A DNA stretch of 64,000 bases, from NCBI GenBank assembly GCA_019873625.1, contig JAIOAW010000002.1:124001-188000 (forward strand), given 5' to 3'. The position numbers and the translations under genes are program-made. Under the pieces are notes generated by a model. That model did no database searches. It was not told the origin of the DNA and was given only the letters and a program-made list of their open reading frames with translations. Source of the DNA: Chloroflexota bacterium. Lineage in GTDB: Bacteria; Chloroflexota; Anaerolineae; UBA1429. Within the stretch, counting starts at the first letter, position 1; every line of letters begins with the position of its first letter. Below, piece after piece: positions 11,034 through 18,349 of the stretch.

Positions 11034-11062
11034 TTGACAAAGCGTTCGGCGCTTCGTAGACT
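11034..11062 (+). promoter_or_regulatory. Promoter of the fucose-isomerase-like gene
   Basis: Perfect TTGACA (11034-11039), 17-base spacer, TAGACT (11057-11062), 44 bases before the start codon. Confidence 0.6.
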
Positions 11063-11105
11063 CAAGGCGAGCCTAGGTTCCGATCCCAAGAAAGGAGCAA
11101 GAGAA

Positions 11106-12605
11106 ATGCGCACGGTGCCCATTGGCCTTGCTATGATGAACGACGAGCGCCCGCATGTGTGGAACCAGAACGAGGCCATCAATATGCAGGTGCTCAACCG
11201 CTGGGCCGAGATCATCCGCAATGGCCTGAAGAATGTGGATGGCTCGGCGCCCGAGGTGGTGGTCGCCTCGGAGACGATCAAATCCACCCGTGTGGCCCAA
11301 AAGGTGGGCGAGGAATTGCGCCGCGCGGGCTGCCGCATCGTCATTATGTGCTACAACGTCTGGAACTTTCCCTTCCTGGTGTGGCCCTTCCGCAACAGCG
11401 TGGGCCTAGATGTGCCCATCTTGAGCCTTTCCAACAACAACGGCAAGTTCCCCGGCAATGTGGGCTTGCTCGCCACGGATGGCGCTCTGCGCCAGGCGGG
11501 CGTGCGCACGCACCGCATCGTAGGGGATATTGACGACCCCAAGGTGCACCAGGAGGTGTTCGATTGGATCCGCGCGGCCGAGGCCCTTGCCACCATCCGC
11601 AATGAGGTTTTCGGCCTTTACGGCGGCCACTCGATGGGGATGGAGACGGGCTATTGGCACTTGGTGCCCACGCTGAAAGCCCTGGGTTGCACGGCGCGCC
11701 AAGTGGACCAACTTTGGCTCGTCAAAGTGATGGAGAACGACGTGGATGAGGCCGAAGTGGAAAAGGGGTTCCGCTGGCTGACCGAGATGCTGGGCGACCG
11801 CATCCTGTATGACGGCAAGATGCTCACCCCGGAGACGCTCAAAACGCAACTGCGCCTCTACATCGCGATGAAGATGGTAAACGAGGACAAGGGGTTCGAC
11901 TTTTGCGGCCTCAAAGGCCAGCGCGAACTCACGGAACACGTCTGCCTGGGGGATATCCCCGAGATGATGATGAACGACCCCTACGATTGGAACGGCCCCA
12001 AGGAGCCGAAGGTCTGCGCCACGGAGGCCGACGCGTACGCCGCCGTTACGATGCAACTCCTCAAGTATGTTACGGGGGGCCTGCCCTCGCTCTTTATGGA
12101 CGTGCGCCTGTATCTGCCCGACCGCGACCTGTGGGATTGGTGCAACTCGGGCAACCATTCTTCGTGGTATGCGGCGCAAAGTTGGGACCCCGCCGAGAAC
12201 TTTAAGCACATTCGGCTGCATCCGGCGCTCGAGTTCTACTTCAAGGCCGGCGGGGCCTCCGTCGAGTTCGACGCCAAGCCGGGCGAGATGACCTTCGCTC
12301 GGCTGGGCCTTTGGGATGATAAGCCCTTTATGGTCATTATGAAGGGCGAGGCCGTGGCCCTTGCTCCGGAGGAGCGTCGCGCCATCAACCAGATGACCGA
12401 CCCCACCTGGCCGCACGTCCATGCGCGCCTGAATTGCTCCTTCCGCCAGTTCCTCTCCGTGTTCCCCTGCAATCACGTGATGGGCACGGCGGGCGACCGC
12501 GTGCGCGCCTTGACCTACCTCTGCGAAATCGCCGGCATCACGCCGGTCGTCCTGGGGCCAGAGGGGGCCGATCGCTTGCCGCCCATCTGGGAGTGGGTGC
12601 GCTGA
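11106..12605 (+). CDS. L-fucose/D-arabinose isomerase family protein
   Basis: This 499-aa protein is related to FucI/AraA-type aldose-ketose isomerases. The N-terminal domain contains VVVASETIKSTRVAQKVGEE and CYNVWNFPFLVWPFRN; the central domain has LFGLYGGHSMGMETG-like sequence (VFGLYGGHSMGMETGYW) typical of the family. The C-terminal part has the DWCNSGNHSSW and PTWPHVHARLNC segments, including a conserved His-rich metal or substrate site. It is shorter than enterobacterial FucI (about 590 aa) and fits the smaller bacterial subgroup often labelled fucose-isomerase-like. The ATG at 11106 follows AAGGAGCAAGAGA. The frame is open further upstream but crosses the promoter. Actual sugar unknown; the divergent SDR and TIM-barrel enzymes suggest a shared pathway. 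Confidence 0.85.
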   Translation: MRTVPIGLAMMNDERPHVWNQNEAINMQVLNRWAEIIRNGLKNVDGSAPEVVVASETIKSTRVAQKVGEELRRAGCRIVIMCYNVWNFPFLVWPFRNSVGLDVPILSLSNNNGKFPGNVGLLATDGALRQAGVRTHRIVGDIDDPKVHQEVFDWIRAAEALATIRNEVFGLYGGHSMGMETGYWHLVPTLKALGCTARQVDQLWLVKVMENDVDEAEVEKGFRWLTEMLGDRILYDGKMLTPETLKTQLRLYIAMKMVNEDKGFDFCGLKGQRELTEHVCLGDIPEMMMNDPYDWNGPKEPKVCATEADAYAAVTMQLLKYVTGGLPSLFMDVRLYLPDRDLWDWCNSGNHSSWYAAQSWDPAENFKHIRLHPALEFYFKAGGASVEFDAKPGEMTFARLGLWDDKPFMVIMKGEAVALAPEERRAINQMTDPTWPHVHARLNCSFRQFLSVFPCNHVMGTAGDRVRALTYLCEIAGITPVVLGPEGADRLPPIWEWVR

Positions 12606-12614
12606 TGAAAAGAT

Positions 12615-12640
12615 AGGGGGCGCCGAGGCGCCCCCTGTTC
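12615..12640. terminator. Hairpin between convergent genes
   Basis: A 10-bp stem (AGGGGGCGCC / GGCGCCCCCT) with a very short loop lies between the isomerase stop and the agmatinase stop, followed on the plus strand by GTTCGTTTTA. It likely serves both directions. Confidence 0.6.
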
Positions 12641-12643
12641 GTT

Positions 12644-13594
12644 TTATGCCCCTGAACGCGCCTCGCGGGCTAGGGCCATTAGGGCGAGCACCTCAAAGGC
12701 CAGGTTCGCCGCGAGGATGGCCGTGATTTCGGCGGAATCATACGGCGGGCAGAGTTCGACGATATCCGCGCCGACGACGCGTAACCCCTTCAGGCCGCGC
12801 AAGAGTTGCAGGCCCTGGTAACTCGTCAGCCCGCCCACCTCCGGCGTGCCTACGGCTGGGGCGAAGGCGGGGTCGAAGGCATCCAGATCGAGCGAGAGGT
12901 ACAAGGGCCGTGGGCCGATGGCCTCCCGCGCCGCGGCGATGACGGCCGCCATACCCCGGCTGTGGCAGTCTCCCGTCGTCCACACCTGGGCGCCAAGGCG
13001 GGTGGGCGTAGTGATATCGGCCTCGCTCCATAGGGGGCCGCGAATGCCCACTTGGATCCAGGCGGTGGGGTCAATCAACCCCTCCTCGCGGGCCAACCGC
13101 AAGACGCTGGAATGGTCCCACGGGCCTGGCCAGGTATCCGCATGGGCGTCCAAGTGGAGGATCGCCAGCGGCCCATAGCGCTCGGCATAGGCGCGGAGCA
13201 GGGGGAGCGTGATCGAGTGATCGCCGCCCAAGGCGAGAATCTGCACCCCTGCCCGGAGGATGGTGCGCGCTTCTTGATGGACCGTCTCAAGGGTGGCCGA
13301 AGCGTCTCCTGGGGAGACGTGTAGGTCGCCGTAATCTCCCACGCGGAGCACCCCGAGGGGTGCGATAGCATGCTCGCGATGAAACCCCCACAGGAGCGGC
13401 GAAACATTCCGGATGGCGCGCGGTGCCAGGCGCGCCCCACTGCGGTAACTCGTGGCCCCGCCATCGTAGGGGATGCCCACCACGGCCACATCCAACTTTT
13501 CCAGGTCGCGCGTGGCCACCTGGCGCATAAAGGTTGGGATGCCTCCGTACGCCAAGAGATCCGCTCCATAGGCGAGGAGATCCTCGCCTTTCAT
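12644..13594 (-). CDS. speB: Agmatinase / ureohydrolase family
   Basis: This 316-aa binuclear manganese enzyme of the arginase/agmatinase family hydrolyses a guanidino compound to an amine and urea. All six metal ligands are present: H126 in GGDHS, D149, H151 and D153 in LDAHADT, and D236 and D238 in SLDLDAFDP. PYDGGATSYRSGARLAPRAI near residue 43 is typical of agmatinases. It is the last gene of an operon with pyruvoyl arginine decarboxylase, so agmatine to putrescine is the natural reaction. Its start overlaps the methyltransferase stop as ATGA. Because a methyltransferase is inserted in the operon, a methylated guanidine could also be the substrate. Family members acting on guanidinobutyrate or guanidine look similar. 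Confidence 0.88.
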   Translation of the reverse strand: MKGEDLLAYGADLLAYGGIPTFMRQVATRDLEKLDVAVVGIPYDGGATSYRSGARLAPRAIRNVSPLLWGFHREHAIAPLGVLRVGDYGDLHVSPGDASATLETVHQEARTILRAGVQILALGGDHSITLPLLRAYAERYGPLAILHLDAHADTWPGPWDHSSVLRLAREEGLIDPTAWIQVGIRGPLWSEADITTPTRLGAQVWTTGDCHSRGMAAVIAAAREAIGPRPLYLSLDLDAFDPAFAPAVGTPEVGGLTSYQGLQLLRGLKGLRVVGADIVELCPPYDSAEITAILAANLAFEVLALMALAREARSGA

Positions 13595-14355
13595 ACGGCC
13601 CTCCCTTTGAGGGCCGTCGCAAACATCAGCCCTTCGTAGTGTCGTTGGGGGCCATCTGCGCCCACCGTGTCTATCTCGATGTGCGAGGGGTCAAACCCCT
13701 CTTCGATGAGCATCGTGCGCAAATCCTCCGGGCTGAGCCGCACCGCCAAGAACTCGCGCTCCCCCACGGGGTAGGAATCTGCCCCCATCACCGCCGAGAC
13801 GATCAACCTCCCCTCAGGCCTCAAGAGGGAGAGGATGTGGGCCATACAAAGGCGCCACGAGGCATCATCTCGCGCGGCGGCCTCGGCGCAAAAGTTGGTG
13901 ATCACCACATCATATAGGCGATTTTCTCCGATGGGGCGAGGGGCATAGGCGTTGCAGGGCATAAGCCGCGTTAGGCGGGTGCGCACCAGGGCCTCACGGT
14001 GCTCTATCGCGTGGGGCGTTGGTTCCTGCCCCTCCATCTCGAGGATGGCTCGCGTAAAGGCACCCCAGTCGAAAGAGTTCGCCTCGCGGCGCAGCCATCG
14101 GCGCACCATCTCCAGGTTGGCCGGTTGATATTCGGCAAAGTGGATCTCGCGCGCATAAGGCGCCGCGGCTAACTCGGCATAGAGCGTTGGCCCGCCCCCA
14201 AAATCCAAAATGAGGCTATCGGGGGGGACGGATGCCAAAGCGCGCACCAAAAAGCGCAACAGCGCCACGTTTTCGGGCGAGACCTCGGTATAGTATTCCC
14301 GCAGATAGGCCAGTGGGTCAAAGGCCGAGTAGTCGTTCGTGGGGTGATCCATCAT
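13591..14355 (-). CDS. NNMT/PNMT/TEMT-family SAM-dependent methyltransferase
   Basis: This 254-aa class I methyltransferase resembles the small-molecule N-methyltransferases NNMT, PNMT and TEMT, not generic UbiE-type enzymes. Family hallmarks are FDPLAYLREYY at residues 12-22, the SAM-binding LILDFGGGPTLY at 48-59, an acidic-loop HFAEYQPANLEMVRRWL and the very diagnostic SFDWGAF near 94-100. A CNAY segment, TNFCAEAA and LLRPEGRLIVSAVMG follow. It lies between pyruvoyl arginine decarboxylase and agmatinase, with ATGA overlaps on both sides; I chose the ATG at 14355 for that reason over a TTG upstream. It therefore probably methylates an arginine-derived amine such as agmatine or putrescine. 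That substrate is an inference; no direct family precedent was checked. Confidence 0.85.
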   Translation of the reverse strand: MMDHPTNDYSAFDPLAYLREYYTEVSPENVALLRFLVRALASVPPDSLILDFGGGPTLYAELAAAPYAREIHFAEYQPANLEMVRRWLRREANSFDWGAFTRAILEMEGQEPTPHAIEHREALVRTRLTRLMPCNAYAPRPIGENRLYDVVITNFCAEAAARDDASWRLCMAHILSLLRPEGRLIVSAVMGADSYPVGEREFLAVRLSPEDLRTMLIEEGFDPSHIEIDTVGADGPQRHYEGLMFATALKGRAV

Positions 14356-14828
14356 CCGTTTTGCCAACCTTGGCTTTCATAGACGGCTACGACCACGGCA
14401 CAAACCGGCTTCCCACGGCAGGCGATGCCTGCTATTTCTTTCTGGATTGGCCCGAAAGGCCATGGGCGGTGGCGCGTCATATCGGCAAGGGTCCATTCGA
14501 TGCGCCGTTCGACGTCGGAACGATCCTCCCCCTGGATTTCGACGAAAAGCCCGCGCCCATCCTCTGGATTTTGAACCCAGCCCAGGCCGGCCCAGGCGCT
14601 TTTGCCCGGCTCGGTCTCCCGCTGATGGGCCAAGACGACGTAGAGCCGGTGGCCAAATTCATCACAGGGGGGTTGATAGGGCGCGCGTTCGACGATGCTA
14701 CCTGGGGGAATGATGGAGGAAAGGCATAATAAATTATAGTTGGATACGCCGGCATTTTCAAGCGCGGCGTCAAAAGCGGCCAACGGCGTAGGGCCTTCAC
14801 CCACGCCAGATGAGATGCGAATCCTCAT
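14352..14828 (-). CDS. pdaD: Pyruvoyl-dependent arginine decarboxylase
   Basis: This 158-aa proenzyme of PvlArgDC converts arginine to agmatine. It cleaves itself to generate a pyruvoyl cofactor; the expected site is between Ser37 and Ser38 in NYNLLCLSSIIPPGS. RISSGVGEGPTPLAAFD at the N-terminus, the GLGWVQNPEDGRGLFVE segment and the C-terminal CAVVVAVY strand also match the family. I place the start at the ATG at 14828 (MRIRISSGVG) as in relatives. It is first in a three-gene operon and its stop overlaps the methyltransferase start. Pyruvoyl ADCs are common in archaea, Chlamydia and some Chloroflexota. Palindromes lie just upstream (14844-14876). Confidence 0.92.
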   Translation of the reverse strand: MRIRISSGVGEGPTPLAAFDAALENAGVSNYNLLCLSSIIPPGSIVERAPYQPPCDEFGHRLYVVLAHQRETEPGKSAWAGLGWVQNPEDGRGLFVEIQGEDRSDVERRIEWTLADMTRHRPWPFGPIQKEIAGIACRGKPVCAVVVAVYESQGWQNG

Positions 14829-15479
14829 CGTGTTGATGCTCCCAGGTGGCCAGGCCACCTCACCTAAGATTTAGGTACGAGCCGAGTGGAACCAGGCGAT
14901 TCGCCCACGGGCGTGCAGAACCGCGCCCGAAGCGGGTTCATGCCTATCTTTCCATTGGCCGTGGAAACCTGATCGGAGAAGAGTCAGGCTCTTCTGGTTC
15001 CATGCATGCGAGTCCATCGCGTATGATCGCTTGCCCCCAGCGCGCTTGCTGGTGCCGTTGCGATCAGATGGAGATAGACCGTGGTCACTTGCCTCGCGGC
15101 AATGCCACATGGCCCAGTTCTGCCATCACGGGAGGCATAAAGCCTGCCGTCAACTTGGACTGCTGACAAGGAAGAAGTCACCCTGCTCGTGAGCATCCCA
15201 TAAGAGGAAGAGGGCCACAAGTGGTTGGGTTGCCTCTAGCGCCGAGGATGGCATTGGGGTCACCCACTCAAGTCAGGCACTTCTGGTCTGTTCACCTCCT
15301 TTCCGATGCCCCATTGCATACGATTGATTCCTATCATAGGCGCAGAGGCGGGGCCTGTCAATTCTTGGGGAGGGGCCATTTCGGGTGGTAGGGGGTCTTG
15401 TGCTATAATGTGTTTTGCGGAGCCGATGAGGGCAACAGCCGCCTGTCCGCACCGTACGTGCGCCCCTTGGAGGATGTGC
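14829..15479. other. Intergenic region with tandem palindromes, no gene seen
   Basis: About 650 bases between divergent genes. Near pdaD lie two perfect inverted repeats, AGGTGGCC-A-GGCCACCT (14844-14860) and ACCTAA-GAT-TTAGGT (14862-14876). They could be operators, or hairpins in the pdaD leader. A 7-bp hairpin AGAAGAG/CTCTTCT lies at 14977-14995. Short open frames on both strands look random and lack ribosome sites. I find no tRNA, RNase P, SRP or known riboswitch signature. The right end contains the promoter of the lipoprotein gene. Confidence 0.5.
15402..15409 (+). promoter_or_regulatory. Extended -10 promoter of the solute-binding lipoprotein gene
   Basis: TGCTATAAT is an extended -10 (TGnTATAAT) with no good -35 at 17 bases. 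It lies about 70 bases before the ATG at 15480. Confidence 0.6.
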
Positions 15480-16913
15480 ATGCCCGGTTTTGGGAAAGAC
15501 AACTCACCCCGAGACACATCCAAACGCGGTCTGTTCGCCAGCACCTCAACGGGTTTCGCAAGGCTCCTTTTGCTCATTTTGCTCGCTGGGTGTGGGGCCG
15601 GTTGCGCCCCTTTGCGGGGGTTCCTCGCGCGCCCTTCGCCCACGGCAGGGCTTGCTCCTTCACCAACCCCTAGTCAACGCCCGTCGCCGTCCCTCACCTC
15701 AACGCCAAGCACCTTACCCACGGTTCCGTGGGCGGTGCCCTCTCCTACGCCTACCGTGGGGGCAGGGCAAAGTATCACGCTCACCGTCTGGCTCCCCGCC
15801 GAGATGGTGCCGGATTTGGCCCCAAGCCCCGAGGTGGGCGCCTTTGTGGCCAGCGCCCATGCGGCCTTTCTGGCTGCCCAGCGGGGTGCTCGCCTGACGG
15901 TGGCGCCCAAGGCGCTCTATGGCCCCGGTGGGATGCTCGATATGCTGCTGGCCACGCAGCCCGTTGCCCCTTGGCGGTTGCCCGATATCGCCTTGGTGGA
16001 TGCCTCGGAACTGCCCGAACTCGTCGAGCGGGGCTTGGCTACGCCGCTCAATGACCTCATCTCTGCGGCTGTGTGGGATGATCTCTTCCCCTTCGCGTTA
16101 GAAGCGGTGAGCGCCGATGGGGGCCTATATGCCGTCCCCTTTCAGGTGGATATTCCGCTCCTCGTCTATCAACAGCAGGCCCTCCCAGAGCCGCCCCAAC
16201 GTTGGGAACAACTCTTAGCCGGCGGGGCCAAGATCGTCTTTCCCGCCGCTCAAGGCGAAGATGGTGCGGCGGCGGATCTCTTTATGGTGCAGTACTTGGC
16301 CCGGGGCGGCAAGGTAACCGCCTCTCCTTTCGTGTTGGATGCCGTCATCGTGGCGCGCGTATTGAGGGATTACCGCACGGCCTTTGAGCGGGGCATCTTG
16401 GTGCCCGAGGCGCGCGAGGCCCAAACGTGGGAAAAGAGTTGGGCCTTTTATCTCGCCGGCAGCGCGGAGATGACCCTGGCTGGCTCTTGGCAGTATTTGC
16501 GAGATCGCACCACACTCACGGGGTCCCTTTACAGCGTGGTGCCCACCGTCTCAGCCGGGCGGTTTACCTTGGCGCGCTCGCTGGTGTGGGTCATCCTCTC
16601 ACAGGATCCGGCGCGCCGGCGCCTGGCCGCCGAGTATGTGACGATGATGATGGATCCGGAGCGCCTGGGCGAGTGGAGCGCGGTGAGTTATCACCTTCCG
16701 GCGCGGCGCAGCAGTTATGCAACGGCCTTTGAGCCAAACCTCGGCGCCTTTTTTGAGGAGCAGTTGGCGCGCGCGAACCCTTATCCCCTTTCGCCCATTT
16801 ATCTCAAGGTGCGCGACGAGATCGCCCGGGCTATTGAAGACGTGCTAGATGGGGTTACGACGCCCGAACGGGCGGCGAGTTCCCTTGTGATGACCATCTC
16901 GCGTATACGATGA
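15480..16913 (+). CDS. Extracellular solute-binding lipoprotein (ABC family 1)
   Basis: This 477-aa protein begins with a signal sequence and a lipobox, LLILLAGC. A Pro/Ser/Thr-rich tether of about 60 residues follows, then a family 1 solute-binding domain from ITLTVWLPAEMVPDLAPS onward. LPDIALVDASELPELVERG, AVPFQVDIPLLVYQQQAL, EMTLAGSWQY and AAEYVTMMMDPERLGEWS are characteristic of carbohydrate-binding ABC receptors. The ATG at 15480 follows TTGGAGGATGTGC. No permease or ATPase genes are next to it; the following gene is a glycosyltransferase, so its transporter must be elsewhere or it has another role. Sugar binding is inferred from family only. Confidence 0.87.
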   Translation: MPGFGKDNSPRDTSKRGLFASTSTGFARLLLLILLAGCGAGCAPLRGFLARPSPTAGLAPSPTPSQRPSPSLTSTPSTLPTVPWAVPSPTPTVGAGQSITLTVWLPAEMVPDLAPSPEVGAFVASAHAAFLAAQRGARLTVAPKALYGPGGMLDMLLATQPVAPWRLPDIALVDASELPELVERGLATPLNDLISAAVWDDLFPFALEAVSADGGLYAVPFQVDIPLLVYQQQALPEPPQRWEQLLAGGAKIVFPAAQGEDGAAADLFMVQYLARGGKVTASPFVLDAVIVARVLRDYRTAFERGILVPEAREAQTWEKSWAFYLAGSAEMTLAGSWQYLRDRTTLTGSLYSVVPTVSAGRFTLARSLVWVILSQDPARRRLAAEYVTMMMDPERLGEWSAVSYHLPARRSSYATAFEPNLGAFFEEQLARANPYPLSPIYLKVRDEIARAIEDVLDGVTTPERAASSLVMTISRIR

Positions 16914-16925
16914 GGATTGCGCTCT

Positions 16926-18224
16926 ATGTCGGATTTCGACGAAGAAGAGTTTATGGATTACGAAACGGCCTTGAGCGCCGATGCCGAGAGGCAAATCGAG
17001 CGCCTTGGCAGGGCTGATCTTCTCATCGGCATCCCCACCCATAGGAACGGCCGCACCATCCCGGAGGTGCTGGAGGCCCTCTCGCAGGGCATAGGCCGTT
17101 ACTTTCCAAACCAGCGCGTCGTGCTGATGAACGCCGACGGAGGCTCTTCGGATAGCACCGTCCGCCACGTCCGCGAGGCCCAGATGCCTTCGAACGTGGA
17201 AAAACTGCTCTGCACCTATGAGGGGGTCACGGGCAAAGGCACGGCCATTCGGGCTATTTTTGAGGCAGCGGGGCGCCTAGGCGTGAGGGCTTGCCTCGTG
17301 GTGGAGGCGCGTGCGCCCGGCATCCGCCCAGAATGGGTGCCCGCGCTGGTGAACCCCGTTCTGTATGGGGACGATTTGACCGTGGGGTGTTATCATCGCA
17401 GCGCCTATGCGATGTCTTTATGCGATAATTTGGTCTATCCCTTCTTGCGCACCTTTTTCAACGCCGGCCTGCGCGATCCCCTGGCGGGCGAGTTCTCCCT
17501 CTCGGGCAAACTGGCGGGCACCCTGGCCAATTGCGACGTGTGGGAGACGAACGTCTCGCGCTTTGGGGTGAACATCTGGATGGCCATCTACTGCCTGGTG
17601 AGCGGCTACCGCGTGAGCCAGGTGGATTTGGGCTACCGCGGCGAGGGAGGGGGCGAACCGGGGATGCCCCTCGATGCGCGCTTTCTGCATACGGTGAGCA
17701 CCCTCTTTCGCAGTTTGACCACGTACCGGCGCATTTGGCAGCGCGACCAGGTGCCTCGCCGCGCTGCTTTCCGGGGGAGCCGCTTGGCCGACGAGCCGGT
17801 GCCCGGCGTGGAGTGCGTGCCCATTTTGCTCGAGGCCATGCGAGAGGGCGCTGTGCGGTACGCGGGGGAATGGGAAGCGACCCTCAGCCCAAGCGTCTTG
17901 GCCGATGTGCGCGCCCTATTGGAACAGCCCGCGGAGGCGTTCACCTTCCCCAAAGACCTTTGGGCGCATGTGGCGCTCTCTTTTGCGATGATCTTTAACA
18001 AAGGCGAGGGCGACCCAGACAAGGTCTCTGAGGCGCTTTTGCCCCTCTTCTATGGGCGCACTGCGTCTTACATTATCGAGACGCGCGAGATGACGCCCCT
18101 CCAGCGCGAGCCTGTGGTCGAGGAAATCGTCTTCGAATTCAACAAACTCAAGGCGCCCTTTGTGGCCAAATGGAACAGTTACCAGCCATGGATAGATGAT
18201 TCCCCCATCTACTGGCTGACCTAG
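16926..18224 (+). CDS. GT-A fold glycosyltransferase, possibly glucosyl(glycerate)-type
   Basis: This 432-aa soluble protein has a GT2-like nucleotide-sugar domain. LLIGIPTHRNGRTIPEVLEA forms the first strand and VVLMNADGGSSDST holds the metal or donor-binding acidic motif. VTGKGTAIRAIFEAA and GEFSLSGKLAGTL follow. The central DNLVYPFLRTFF and the VNIWMAIYCLVSGYRVSQVDLG segment resemble GT81-type enzymes that make glucosylglycerate or its 3-phosphate, compatible solutes in thermophiles and halophiles. That assignment is tentative. It follows the solute-binding lipoprotein by 12 bases and is probably co-transcribed with it. A hairpin terminator follows at 18245. Confidence 0.7.
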   Translation: MSDFDEEEFMDYETALSADAERQIERLGRADLLIGIPTHRNGRTIPEVLEALSQGIGRYFPNQRVVLMNADGGSSDSTVRHVREAQMPSNVEKLLCTYEGVTGKGTAIRAIFEAAGRLGVRACLVVEARAPGIRPEWVPALVNPVLYGDDLTVGCYHRSAYAMSLCDNLVYPFLRTFFNAGLRDPLAGEFSLSGKLAGTLANCDVWETNVSRFGVNIWMAIYCLVSGYRVSQVDLGYRGEGGGEPGMPLDARFLHTVSTLFRSLTTYRRIWQRDQVPRRAAFRGSRLADEPVPGVECVPILLEAMREGAVRYAGEWEATLSPSVLADVRALLEQPAEAFTFPKDLWAHVALSFAMIFNKGEGDPDKVSEALLPLFYGRTASYIIETREMTPLQREPVVEEIVFEFNKLKAPFVAKWNSYQPWIDDSPIYWLT

Positions 18225-18244
18225 GCATATGGCAAGGCCTAGCG

Positions 18245-18290
18245 GGGCGCGCCCCTTTCTGGATGGGATGACGAGGCGCGCCCTTTGGTT
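18245..18290 (+). terminator. Hairpin terminator after the glycosyltransferase
   Basis: A 9-bp stem GGGCGCGCC (18245-18253) pairs with GGCGCGCCC (18275-18283) and is followed by TTTGGTTTG. The loop is long (21 bases), so strength is uncertain. Confidence 0.45.
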
Positions 18291-18349
18291 TGAGGGGGGA
18301 TGGTGAATCCCGTAGGGGGTGGGTTCGTCTGTCAGGATGGAGGCACAAG

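Noticed and set aside
11406-12476. Long minus-strand open frame opposite the fucose-isomerase-like gene
   Set aside because: No motif and no ribosome site; the plus-strand gene is well supported.
14870-15300. RNase P, SRP RNA or pseudogene in the gap before pdaD
   Set aside because: None of the conserved helices or loops of those RNAs is present, and the short frames show no family motif.
15420-15470. Group II intron fragment near CACCGTACGTGCG
   Set aside because: A short similarity without domain V or a reverse transcriptase gene nearby; likely chance.
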